Assembly (NCBI GenBank): GCA_964479585.1
Contig: CAYZMP010000006.1
Coordinates: 1-51,945, forward strand
Length of the DNA: 51,945 nucleotides
Reading direction: 5' to 3'
From: UBA6182 sp964479585
GTDB taxonomy: Bacteria > Bacillota_I > Bacilli_A > Erysipelotrichales > Erysipelotrichaceae
Of this stretch, positions 16,324 to 22,462 are shown one piece after another. Below the pieces are notes generated by a model. The model was not told the origin of the DNA, searched no databases, and saw nothing but the letters and a program-made list of their open reading frames with translations. The position numbers were made by a program, and so were the translations under genes. Every line of letters starts with the position of its first letter. Position 1 is the stretch's first letter.

Positions 16324-17679
16324 TTATATGAGTTGTTTTTCTAACTCTGCTAAAGCAACGGTCATAAAATTATCATTTTTTAAAGCTTTATCAATTTTTT
16401 CGCAAGAACTAATAATTGTTGAATGATCACGTTTTCCAAATTCTTCACCGATTTTGTTAAAGGGTAAGTCTAAATGTTTACGACATAAGTAAATTGCTAT
16501 ATGTCGAGCATTGGAAATGTTTTTAGTTCGTGATTTAGAAACTAACTGTTGTTTTGTTAGTCCATAATAATCAGCAACGACTCTTTTTATTTTGTTTACT
16601 GATAATTCTTTATCACCCACATTAGGTTGAGTTTTAAATGCACCTAAGGCCATTTTAAAATCAATGTGTTTGTCAGAACCAAAATTAATCGAGTAAAAAA
16701 TCAAACGGTTCAAAGCACCCTCTAATTTTCTTACATCTTTTGAGAAGTTTGTAGCTAAATAGGTGAGTACATCATCATCTATCATTTCAGAATCTAAAGA
16801 ATGATGTTCAAGCTTCATCTTTAAAATTGCTAAAGAAGTTTCAAATTCAGGAGAGTCAACACCAACAGACAATCCAGATGAAAAGCGACTAATTAAGCGA
16901 TCTTCCAACCCTTTAATCTCGGTTGGGTGTCGATCAGAGGTAATGACAATTTGTCGTTTATTGTTAACAAGCTCATTAAAAACATGGAAGAAAATTTCGT
17001 GTGACTTCTCTTTTCCAGCTAAAAATTGGACATCATCCATTAGTAATACGTCAATTTTTTGTAAATTTTGCTTAAACTCTTCGATAGTGTTGTTTTTAAT
17101 AGAGCTTACTACATCACTGACAAAGTCAGAACTTGATGTATAATACACAGATTTATTAAAGTTTGTCTTTTTTACGTAATTTCCTACCGCATTAAGTAAA
17201 TGTGTTTTACCTAAACCGGAGTTACCATATATAAACAAAGGATTATAAAACTTACCAGGACTATATGCGCACGCTAATGCTGCTGAGTGGCTTTCCTTGT
17301 TGCTTGGTCCTACAACAAAATTATCAAAAGTATACGATTCCAACAAGTTATCATCAATTTGCTGTTGATTTTCTGATGAAGTCCCATTTTTAAAATTGTT
17401 TAAACCTTTTTTATATTCATCTTCTAATAAGACACTACAAAAAACATCTCTGTCTAAGTGCTGACCTAAAGCATTACTAATTTTTTCTGATTCTTGTGTA
17501 AGGATAATCTTTTGTAAGTGTGTTTTTACTGTAATTACTGCTGATTTTTCTTGTATATCTAATAAATTGGCATCTTCAAAATATGTATTTAAAACAATCT
17601 CATCGATTGAGCCGTCTTCAACTAATATATTTTTTGTCTTTTTCCATAAATCTTCCAAATATAATTGTGCTACTGTCAT
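16324..17679 (-). CDS. dnaA: Chromosomal replication initiator DnaA
   Basis: AAA+ initiator that binds DnaA boxes and melts oriC. 451 aa, full length. Domain I occupies about residues 1-85, then a short linker, then domain III with Walker A GNSGLGKTHLLNAVG near 150, Walker B VLLMDDVQFLAGKE, and sensor regions. Domain IV carries SKSRTKNISNARHIAIYLCR and the box-recognition signature KRDHSTIISS. AAGGGG lies upstream of the ATG. Several DnaA boxes lie immediately upstream (17730-17768), so autoregulation by DnaA is likely. Confidence 0.98.
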   Translation of the reverse strand: MTVAQLYLEDLWKKTKNILVEDGSIDEIVLNTYFEDANLLDIQEKSAVITVKTHLQKIILTQESEKISNALGQHLDRDVFCSVLLEDEYKKGLNNFKNGTSSENQQQIDDNLLESYTFDNFVVGPSNKESHSAALACAYSPGKFYNPLFIYGNSGLGKTHLLNAVGNYVKKTNFNKSVYYTSSSDFVSDVVSSIKNNTIEEFKQNLQKIDVLLMDDVQFLAGKEKSHEIFFHVFNELVNNKRQIVITSDRHPTEIKGLEDRLISRFSSGLSVGVDSPEFETSLAILKMKLEHHSLDSEMIDDDVLTYLATNFSKDVRKLEGALNRLIFYSINFGSDKHIDFKMALGAFKTQPNVGDKELSVNKIKRVVADYYGLTKQQLVSKSRTKNISNARHIAIYLCRKHLDLPFNKIGEEFGKRDHSTIISSCEKIDKALKNDNFMTVALAELEKQLI

Positions 17680-17786
17680 ATGCTACTTCCCCTTAAGCTG
17701 TGATAACATTTTACATAAAAGTGAGTGACTTTTCCACATGTTTTAAGTAAGAAAAAAAGTTCTCCACATTCAATTTTTTCAAAACA

Positions 17787-17800
17787 CTAGTATTTACTAG
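17787..17800. repeat. Short inverted repeat in oriC
   Basis: CTAGTA-TT-TACTAG, a 6-bp perfect inverted repeat, just left of the paired DnaA boxes at 17812-17830. Confidence 0.6.
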
Positions 17801-17988
17801 CTTACATTGAGTTTTCCACACTAATCCACATCTTAATTTTTGTGGAAAAAAATCAAAAATCTTCTGTTGACAAGTTAAATGTGGTTATTGTGGTATTTGT
17901 TATCAATTTATGTAACTTATCAACAATCTTTCAACAGAAAAAAAACTTTAAAATAGTGGATTATAGTAACTTTTCCACTTTTTCAACA

Positions 17989-18005
17989 AGTGTTTAAATA
18001 ACACT
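17989..18005. repeat. Inverted repeat in oriC
   Basis: AGTGTT-TAAAT-AACACT, 6-bp arms with a 5-base spacer in the AT-rich part of oriC. Confidence 0.55.
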
Positions 18006-18047
18006 CAAAATTTATGTGGGGAACTTGTGATAATTTGGTTGGTTTTC

Positions 18048-18082
18048 CACAATGAAAGAATGTGGAAAACTCTTTCATTGTG
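18048..18082. repeat. 12-bp inverted repeat with a DnaA box in its loop
   Basis: CACAATGAAAGA (18048-18059) is the exact reverse complement of TCTTTCATTGTG (18071-18082). The 11-base spacer contains TGTGGAAAA, and a second box TTTTCCACA (18043-18051) overlaps the left arm. It is not followed by a T-run, so it is not a terminator. It lies on the rpmH side of oriC. Confidence 0.85.
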
Positions 18083-18128
18083 AGATTAAGTGCAAATGAT
18101 AAAATAAAGCACATATTTATTGCTTTTG

Positions 18129-18157
18129 TTGACTTTAAGGATGATTTTCTGTATGAT
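18129..18157 (+). promoter_or_regulatory. Promoter of rpmH operon
   Basis: TTGACT (18129-18134), 17-base spacer, TATGAT (18152-18157), 45 bases before the rpmH ATG. Confidence 0.75.
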
Positions 18158-18202
18158 AGTAAAGCAATTATTCATATACGAGAAAGTGAAGGTGAAGTAC
18201 AT

Positions 18203-18337
18203 ATGAAAAGAACCTATCAACCAAGTAAAAGAAAACACCAAAAAACTCATGGTTTTAGAGCCCGTATGAAAACGGTTGGTGGCCGCAAAGTATTGGCCAG
18301 ACGTCGTGCTAAAGGCAGAGAGGTTTTGTCAGCTTAA
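18203..18337 (+). CDS. rpmH: 50S ribosomal protein L34
   Basis: 44 aa, highly basic, the standard L34: MKRTYQPSKRKHQKTHGFRA followed by RMKTVGGRKVLARRRAKGR. The correct start is the ATG at 18203 with GAAGGTGA upstream; the open frame back to 18062 runs through the oriC inverted repeat and is not coding. First gene of the rpmH-rnpA-yidC-jag set that flanks oriC in most bacteria. Confidence 0.98.
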   Translation: MKRTYQPSKRKHQKTHGFRARMKTVGGRKVLARRRAKGREVLSA

Positions 18338-18340
18338 TGA

Positions 18341-18362
18341 GTCACCTGGAGGTGGCTTTTTT
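18341..18362 (+). terminator. Terminator/attenuator between rpmH and rnpA
   Basis: GTCACC (18341-18346), loop TGGA, GGTGGC (18351-18356), then six T. It starts 3 bases after the rpmH stop. The only GGAGGT near rnpA (18348-18353) is inside this hairpin, so it may reduce both transcription and translation of rnpA relative to rpmH. Confidence 0.75.
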
Positions 18363-18367
18363 ATTCT

Positions 18368-18709
18368 ATGAAAAAGGAATATAGAATATTAAAAGGATAT
18401 GAGTTTCAAGAGATTATAGATAACAAAAGATTTGTTGTAAATGATTCATTTGTGGTTTATTATCGCAGAAAAAAAGAAGATCACTCAAGAATAGGCATAT
18501 CTGTAGGCAAGAAACTTGGTAAAGCTACAGATAGAAATAAAATTAAAAGACAAGTAAGAATGATGTTTCAACAATTACTCGACTATCCTTTAAATAATGA
18601 TATGATATGTATTGTTCGTGCTGGTTATTTACAACATACTTTTAAAGAGAATAAAAAGTTGTTGGAAAATTTAGTGTTTAAAGTTAATATAATAGGTGAC
18701 GAAACTTAA
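18368..18709 (+). CDS. rnpA: Ribonuclease P protein component
   Basis: 113 aa basic cofactor of the RNase P ribozyme, which matures tRNA 5' ends. The RNR signature is present as GKATDRNKIKRQVRMMF, preceded by RIGISVGKKLG. The N-terminal YRILKGYEFQEII is typical. There is no ribosome site at normal spacing; GGAGGT sits 14 bases upstream within the terminator hairpin. The rnpB RNA is not in this window. Confidence 0.95.
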   Translation: MKKEYRILKGYEFQEIIDNKRFVVNDSFVVYYRRKKEDHSRIGISVGKKLGKATDRNKIKRQVRMMFQQLLDYPLNNDMICIVRAGYLQHTFKENKKLLENLVFKVNIIGDET

Positions 18710-18724
18710 TCGAAGGAGAATAAA

Positions 18725-19594
18725 ATGTTTAAATCTTTATTACAAAAGACACGCTTTAAGTTAATAGCAAGCGTTGGTTTATTGTTATTCATTACAGGGT
18801 GTGCAAGGAATATTGATTCAGAAGGTAATGTTTTACCAGAAAGAATCATTGGTTACACAACTAATTTTTCCGACATTTGGGCAAACGAAAGTTGGTTTTC
18901 AGCGTTGTTTGTTTTCCCGTTGGCAAAACTTCTTAATGCATTACAACCTTATATAGGAATTGCATTAGCTATCACAGCAGTTACGATCTTAGTTCATTTA
19001 ATTACATTTGGTGTTACTGTTAAATCAACAGTTGCTCAACAAAAAATGCAAATCATTCAACCAGAGTTAACAAAAGTTCAGAAAAAATATGAAGGTAAAA
19101 AAGACGAGCAATCTCGTATGCGAATGGCTCAAGAGATGCAAGCTATATATGGGAAACATAACATAAATCCGTTTGGGACAATTTTAGTTTCCTTTATCCA
19201 ATTACCAATCATTCTTGCGATGTGGCAAGCTGTTCAACGCTCTGAAGCAGTTATAAATGGATCACTATTAGGAGCAAGTCTTAAAGTAACACCACTAAGT
19301 GGTATTATGGACGGACAAATCTTATACATTGTAATCTTTGCAGCGATGGGTGTGTTCCAATTTCTATCCATGCAACTACCATCTATGCTTGCAAAACGTA
19401 AAAACAAAAACAAACCAAAACATCCTGGTGATGCACCAGCTCCTAATAACCAAAAAGGAATTATGTACGGTATGTGGGCAATGATTATGTTTATTTCAAT
19501 TTCTTGGCCAACAGCAATGTCATTGTATTGGTTAGTTAGTGCAGCAGTTCGTGTTGCGCAAACACTATTTATACAATGGAAATTTATTAATTAA
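18725..19594 (+). CDS. yidC: Membrane protein insertase YidC (lipoprotein type)
   Basis: 289 aa, the Gram-positive YidC1/SpoIIIJ type. A signal peptide with lipobox ITGC puts the lipidated Cys at residue 26. Five membrane segments follow, at about 58-72, 78-98, 150-170, 193-212 and 243-265, with a basic cytoplasmic loop KRKNKNKPKHPGD near 222-234. The essential groove Arg of SpoIIIJ (Arg73, in VTILIRLL) aligns with His91 here (VTILVHLI); that comparison is from memory. AAGGAG precedes the start. It lies between rnpA and jag, the standard order. Confidence 0.94.
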   Translation: MFKSLLQKTRFKLIASVGLLLFITGCARNIDSEGNVLPERIIGYTTNFSDIWANESWFSALFVFPLAKLLNALQPYIGIALAITAVTILVHLITFGVTVKSTVAQQKMQIIQPELTKVQKKYEGKKDEQSRMRMAQEMQAIYGKHNINPFGTILVSFIQLPIILAMWQAVQRSEAVINGSLLGASLKVTPLSGIMDGQILYIVIFAAMGVFQFLSMQLPSMLAKRKNKNKPKHPGDAPAPNNQKGIMYGMWAMIMFISISWPTAMSLYWLVSAAVRVAQTLFIQWKFIN

Positions 19595-19613
19595 ACCAAA
19601 AGGAGAAGATAAT

Positions 19614-20228
19614 ATGAAAAGATACTCAGCAAAAAATCTAGACGATTTACTACAAACAGCCGCAAACGAAAAGGGAGTATCAACAGAAGAATTAACATAT
19701 TATGTTATCGAAGAGAAGCAGGGCTTCCTTGGGTTTGGTTCTGAAGTTGTTGCTGAAGTATATTCCCAACAAGATGTGCTAGATTTTTTATCAGACTACA
19801 TTAAAACCTTCTTACACCATTATGATGCTGAAGCGGATGTCACTATTTCAAAAGAAAGAGAATTAATTAGAATTTCTATTGATGCTTCTAATAATGCAAT
19901 ATTAATTGGTAAAAACGGTCAAACACTTCAAGCTATTAATACAGTCGTAAAAGGAGCCGTTAACTCTAAATTCAAACATAGATTTCAATTGGTTGTAGAC
20001 ATAAACAATTATAAAAAAGACCGATATGAAAAAGTACGACTTATGGCAAAAAGAATTGCAAAAAATGTGCAAAAAACAAAAATTGCTGCAGTTCTAGATC
20101 CGATGCCAAATGATGAAAGAAAAATAGTCCATCAAACACTTTCAAAAATAAGAAATATAAAGACTGAAAGTGAAGGCGAAGGAAGAGACAGACGATTACG
20201 GATATTTTATGATCAAAACGCAGAATAA
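19614..20228 (+). CDS. jag: RNA-binding protein Jag (KhpB)
   Basis: 204 aa. Three parts: the N-terminal Jag domain (SAKNLDDLLQTAANEKGV, then QGFLGFGSE), a KH domain (LIRISIDASNNAILIGKNGQ), and a C-terminal R3H domain with the R-x3-H pair in ERKIVHQ. The family binds RNA and is linked to cell-wall elongation and division with KhpA. The ATG at 19614 has AAGGAG; the open frame further upstream overlaps yidC and is not used. Its TAA is the first three bases of the 22-bp repeat created by the adjacent IS. In Bacillus mnmE follows; here the block is broken and mnmE is near 50 kb. Confidence 0.95.
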   Translation: MKRYSAKNLDDLLQTAANEKGVSTEELTYYVIEEKQGFLGFGSEVVAEVYSQQDVLDFLSDYIKTFLHHYDAEADVTISKERELIRISIDASNNAILIGKNGQTLQAINTVVKGAVNSKFKHRFQLVVDINNYKKDRYEKVRLMAKRIAKNVQKTKIAAVLDPMPNDERKIVHQTLSKIRNIKTESEGEGRDRRLRIFYDQNAE

Positions 20229-20247
20229 CTTTCCGAGAGGAAAGTTT
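20226..20247. repeat. 22-bp direct repeat, left copy (IS target duplication)
   Basis: Begins with the jag stop codon TAA and contains the hairpin AACTTTCC-GAGA-GGAAAGTT. It is identical to 21806-21827. The left copy has lost the T-run it needs to terminate. Confidence 0.9.
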
Positions 20248-20262
20248 CAGACTGTTGACAAA
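20248..20262. repeat. Left terminal inverted repeat of the IS
   Basis: CAGACTGTTGACAAA; pairs with 21791-21805. It doubles as one arm of a terminator hairpin inside the element. Confidence 0.85.
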
Positions 20263-20284
20263 TAAAGTCGACAGTCTTTTTTTT
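20249..20284 (+). terminator. IS-borne terminator at its left end
   Basis: AGACTGTTGAC (20249-20259), 7-base loop, GTCGACAGTCT (20267-20277), then a run of T. Eleven pairs, one of them G-T. It protects the transposase gene from read-through from jag and restores termination of the rpmH-jag operon. Confidence 0.85.
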
Positions 20285-20285
20285 A

Positions 20286-20314
20286 TTTATGAGTGAAATA
20301 AGATTTGGTAAAAT
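20286..20314 (+). promoter_or_regulatory. Candidate transposase promoter
   Basis: TTTATG (20286-20291), 17-base spacer, TAAAAT (20309-20314), 18 bases before the transposase ATG, with AGGTGA as ribosome site. Confidence 0.5.
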
Positions 20315-20332
20315 AAGTGTAGGTGATAAACA

Positions 20333-21787
20333 ATGGCGGTAAATTTCAAAGATAGAAGTGAAATCATGGTGGTAAGTCCACTTAACGAATTAGTCCCAGA
20401 AGATCATTTAGTGAGAAAATTAGATCGATACATTGATTGGTCTTTTATTTATCCACTAACCGATCCTCTTTATTCAACCAAAGGAAGATCAAGAATTGAT
20501 CCAGTCATCTTGTTTAAGATGATCTTTATCAATAAGTTATTTGGTATCAATTCGATGCGTAAAACATGCGAAGAGATTAAAGTGAATGTAGCCTATCGGT
20601 GGTTTTTGCATTTGAGCTTTGAAGACAAGGTTCCTGACCATTCTACTTATTCTCAAAACTATCGAAGAAAATATAAAGACAATGATGTTTCTCAAAAAAT
20701 CTTTGAACATATATTAACCGAACTTATTAGTCATGGACTCATTGATATTGAATCTTTGTTTATCGATGGAACCCATGTGAAAGCACATGCTAATAAAAAC
20801 AAATACAATAAACAAGAACTTATTGTTTCAAGTGCTAAAGCCTATCAAAAAGAATTAGAAGAAGAAATCAATCAAGATCGTCATCATTATGGGAAAAAAG
20901 AAATCATCTTTAATGAAGAAACCGGTGAAGTAAAACAAGCAAAAGTAAGTAAGAATGACCCAGAAAGTGGTGTGTTTCATAAAGGAGAAAAGGAAAAATG
21001 CTTTGCATATAGTATTAATACTGCTTGTGATAAACATGGTTATATTGTAGGTGCTCATATTGAACCTGGTAATGTTCATGATTCTCAAAGCTTCTTTCCA
21101 CTTTATCGAAAGCTAAAGATGTTAGAAGACTTCCAAGAAATTAAACATATGGTACTGGATGCTGGTTATATAACACCGTATATTTGTAAAGTCATCATGG
21201 ATGATGATAAAACACCCTTAATGCCTTATAAAAGACCCATGACCAAAAAAGGATACTTCAAGAAATATGAATATATGTATGATGAAGAGTATGATTGTTA
21301 TCTATGCCCCAATGAGAAAATATTAAAGTATAGCACGACTACTCGAGAAGGTTATCGCCTCTATAAATCGAATCCTAAAGAATGTAAGAAATGTCCGTTT
21401 ATCCATCAATGTACAGGCAATAAGAAGTTTCAAAAAGTCATTACACGTCATGTGTGGGACGATTACAAAGAAGAAACAGTAAATCACATTCGTCATAGTA
21501 ATCTTTGGAAAGAAATATACCCCCAGCGAAAACAAACAATCGAACGATGCTTCGCAGATGCCAAGACAAAATATGGATTGGGATTTACCAGATACATAGG
21601 AAAACAAAGAGTGTTTGATGATATACTCTTGCTTTTTAGTGCCATGAATATGAAAAAGATGGTTAATTACTTGGATAGAATAAACCAAAACAACCATCTT
21701 AATAAACTATATTCAACAGTTTTTCAGAAAATTGAAGCATTTGCTTCTTTTTTTATTCCCAACAAAAAAGAGAGCCTTCAAACATGA
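20333..21787 (+). CDS. IS1182-family transposase
   Basis: 484 aa DDE transposase, uninterrupted. The N-terminal domain has the VPEDHLVRKLDRYIDW and GRSRIDPVILFKMIFI pattern of this family (DUF772-type). Likely catalytic residues: Asp in SLFIDGTHVKAHANKNK, Asp in HMVLDAGYITP, and Glu in QTIERCFADAKTKYGLGFTRY. Between them is a cysteine-rich insertion (CYLCPNEK, CKKCPFIHQC). The gene ends 3 bases before the right inverted repeat. It cuts and pastes the element. Confidence 0.93.
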   Translation: MAVNFKDRSEIMVVSPLNELVPEDHLVRKLDRYIDWSFIYPLTDPLYSTKGRSRIDPVILFKMIFINKLFGINSMRKTCEEIKVNVAYRWFLHLSFEDKVPDHSTYSQNYRRKYKDNDVSQKIFEHILTELISHGLIDIESLFIDGTHVKAHANKNKYNKQELIVSSAKAYQKELEEEINQDRHHYGKKEIIFNEETGEVKQAKVSKNDPESGVFHKGEKEKCFAYSINTACDKHGYIVGAHIEPGNVHDSQSFFPLYRKLKMLEDFQEIKHMVLDAGYITPYICKVIMDDDKTPLMPYKRPMTKKGYFKKYEYMYDEEYDCYLCPNEKILKYSTTTREGYRLYKSNPKECKKCPFIHQCTGNKKFQKVITRHVWDDYKEETVNHIRHSNLWKEIYPQRKQTIERCFADAKTKYGLGFTRYIGKQRVFDDILLLFSAMNMKKMVNYLDRINQNNHLNKLYSTVFQKIEAFASFFIPNKKESLQT

Positions 21788-21790
21788 TTG

Positions 21791-21805
21791 TTTGTCAACT
21801 CTCTG
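21791..21805. repeat. Right terminal inverted repeat of the IS
   Basis: TTTGTCAACTCTCTG, the complement of CAGAGAGTTGACAAA. Confidence 0.85.
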
Positions 21806-21827
21806 TAACTTTCCGAGAGGAAAGTTT
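21806..21827. repeat. 22-bp direct repeat, right copy (IS target duplication)
   Basis: Identical to 20226-20247. This copy keeps the original downstream T-run, so it shows what the native jag terminator looked like before insertion. Confidence 0.9.
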
Positions 21828-21831
21828 TTTG
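21807..21831 (+). terminator. Original jag terminator, now right of the IS
   Basis: AACTTTCC, loop GAGA, GGAAAGTT, then T-run TTTTG. GNRA-type tetraloop. Now positioned between the IS and pth. Confidence 0.8.
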
Positions 21832-21871
21832 TTTATCCTATTTAGTTGTATAATAAAGTGAGGTCTAAAGT

Positions 21872-22462
21872 ATGAAAATGATTGTTGGATTAGGTAATCC
21901 AGGTAAAAAATATGAAACAACTCGCCATAACATTGGTTTTATTGTTGTGGATGAAATTGCAAAGCAATTAAAGGTAGAATCTTACCAAAAAAAGTTCAAT
22001 GCTCATTATGCTTTTGCAGAATATTTTAATGAGAAGATTATTTTAGTTAAGCCACAAACATACATGAACTTATCAGGAGAGGCTGTATATTCTCTTTCAC
22101 AATATTTTAAAGTAGAGCCACAAGATATTATTGTCATAAATGATGACATGGATTTACCTGTAGGTATGGTAAGAATTCGATCTTTTGGTGGTGCTGCCGG
22201 GCAAAAAGGGCTAAGACATATTATTGAATTATCGAAAACAAATAAAATTCCAAGAATTCGTATGGGAATAGGTAAACATCCACAAATCGATGCTGCTGAT
22301 TATGTTTTAGGAAAGTTTCCTAAACAAGAAATCCCAATAATGACACAAGCAGTTAACATCGCTAAAGAAGCTGCACTTTTGTTTGTAAAAGAGGGAATTG
22401 AAGCTGCGATGAATAAATACAACAACAGAAACTATGAAAACAATATTACAGAAGATAAGTAA
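21872..22462 (+). CDS. pth: Peptidyl-tRNA hydrolase
   Basis: Releases tRNA from prematurely dropped peptidyl-tRNA. 196 aa. The start KMIVGLGNPGKKYETTRHNIGF has the catalytic His of the family in TRHNIGF; also KPQTYMNLSGEAV, INDDMDLPVG, GGAAGQKGLRHI and RMGIGKHP. GTGAGGT precedes the start. A TATAAT at 21849-21854 is a possible -10. It overlaps mfd by 29 bp. In Bacillus pth (spoVC) and mfd are separated by fin; it is absent here. Confidence 0.97.
   Translation: MKMIVGLGNPGKKYETTRHNIGFIVVDEIAKQLKVESYQKKFNAHYAFAEYFNEKIILVKPQTYMNLSGEAVYSLSQYFKVEPQDIIVINDDMDLPVGMVRIRSFGGAAGQKGLRHIIELSKTNKIPRIRMGIGKHPQIDAADYVLGKFPKQEIPIMTQAVNIAKEAALLFVKEGIEAAMNKYNNRNYENNITEDK

Larger units (their letters stand above)
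17680..18202. other. Origin of replication (oriC) between dnaA and rpmH
   Basis: A 523-base, very AT-rich gap between divergent dnaA and rpmH. Identical DnaA boxes TTTTCCACA occur at 17730-17738, 17812-17820 and 18043-18051 (+), and as TGTGGAAAA at 17841-17849 and 18061-18069. Weaker matches: TTCTCCACA 17760-17768, TAATCCACA 17822-17830, TGTGGTTAT 17880-17888, TGTGGTATT 17889-17897, TTATCAACA 17917-17925, TTTTCCACT 17971-17979. No perfect TTATCCACA is present. The stretch 17901-18000, rich in A and T, is the best candidate for unwinding. Three inverted repeats are listed separately. Transcription leaves the region on both sides. Confidence 0.9.
20248..21805 (+). mobile_element. IS1182-type insertion sequence, complete
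   Basis: 1558 bp with 15-bp imperfect terminal inverted repeats, CAGACTGTTGACAAA on the left and CAGAGAGTTGACAAA on the right (13 of 15 match), one intact transposase and a perfect 22-bp duplication on each side. The perfect repeats and intact gene point to a recent insertion that may still be active. It inserted just after a terminator hairpin, harmless to jag and pth. Family assignment is from transposase features; I cannot name the element. Confidence 0.92.

Noticed and set aside
18062..18202. N-terminal extension of L34 upstream of 18203
   Set aside because: It runs through the oriC inverted repeat, DnaA box and the rpmH promoter; L34 is 44 aa and has its own ribosome site.
20855..21697. 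Antisense open frames inside the transposase gene
   Set aside because: Hydrophobic, low-information translations opposite an intact transposase; no start signals.
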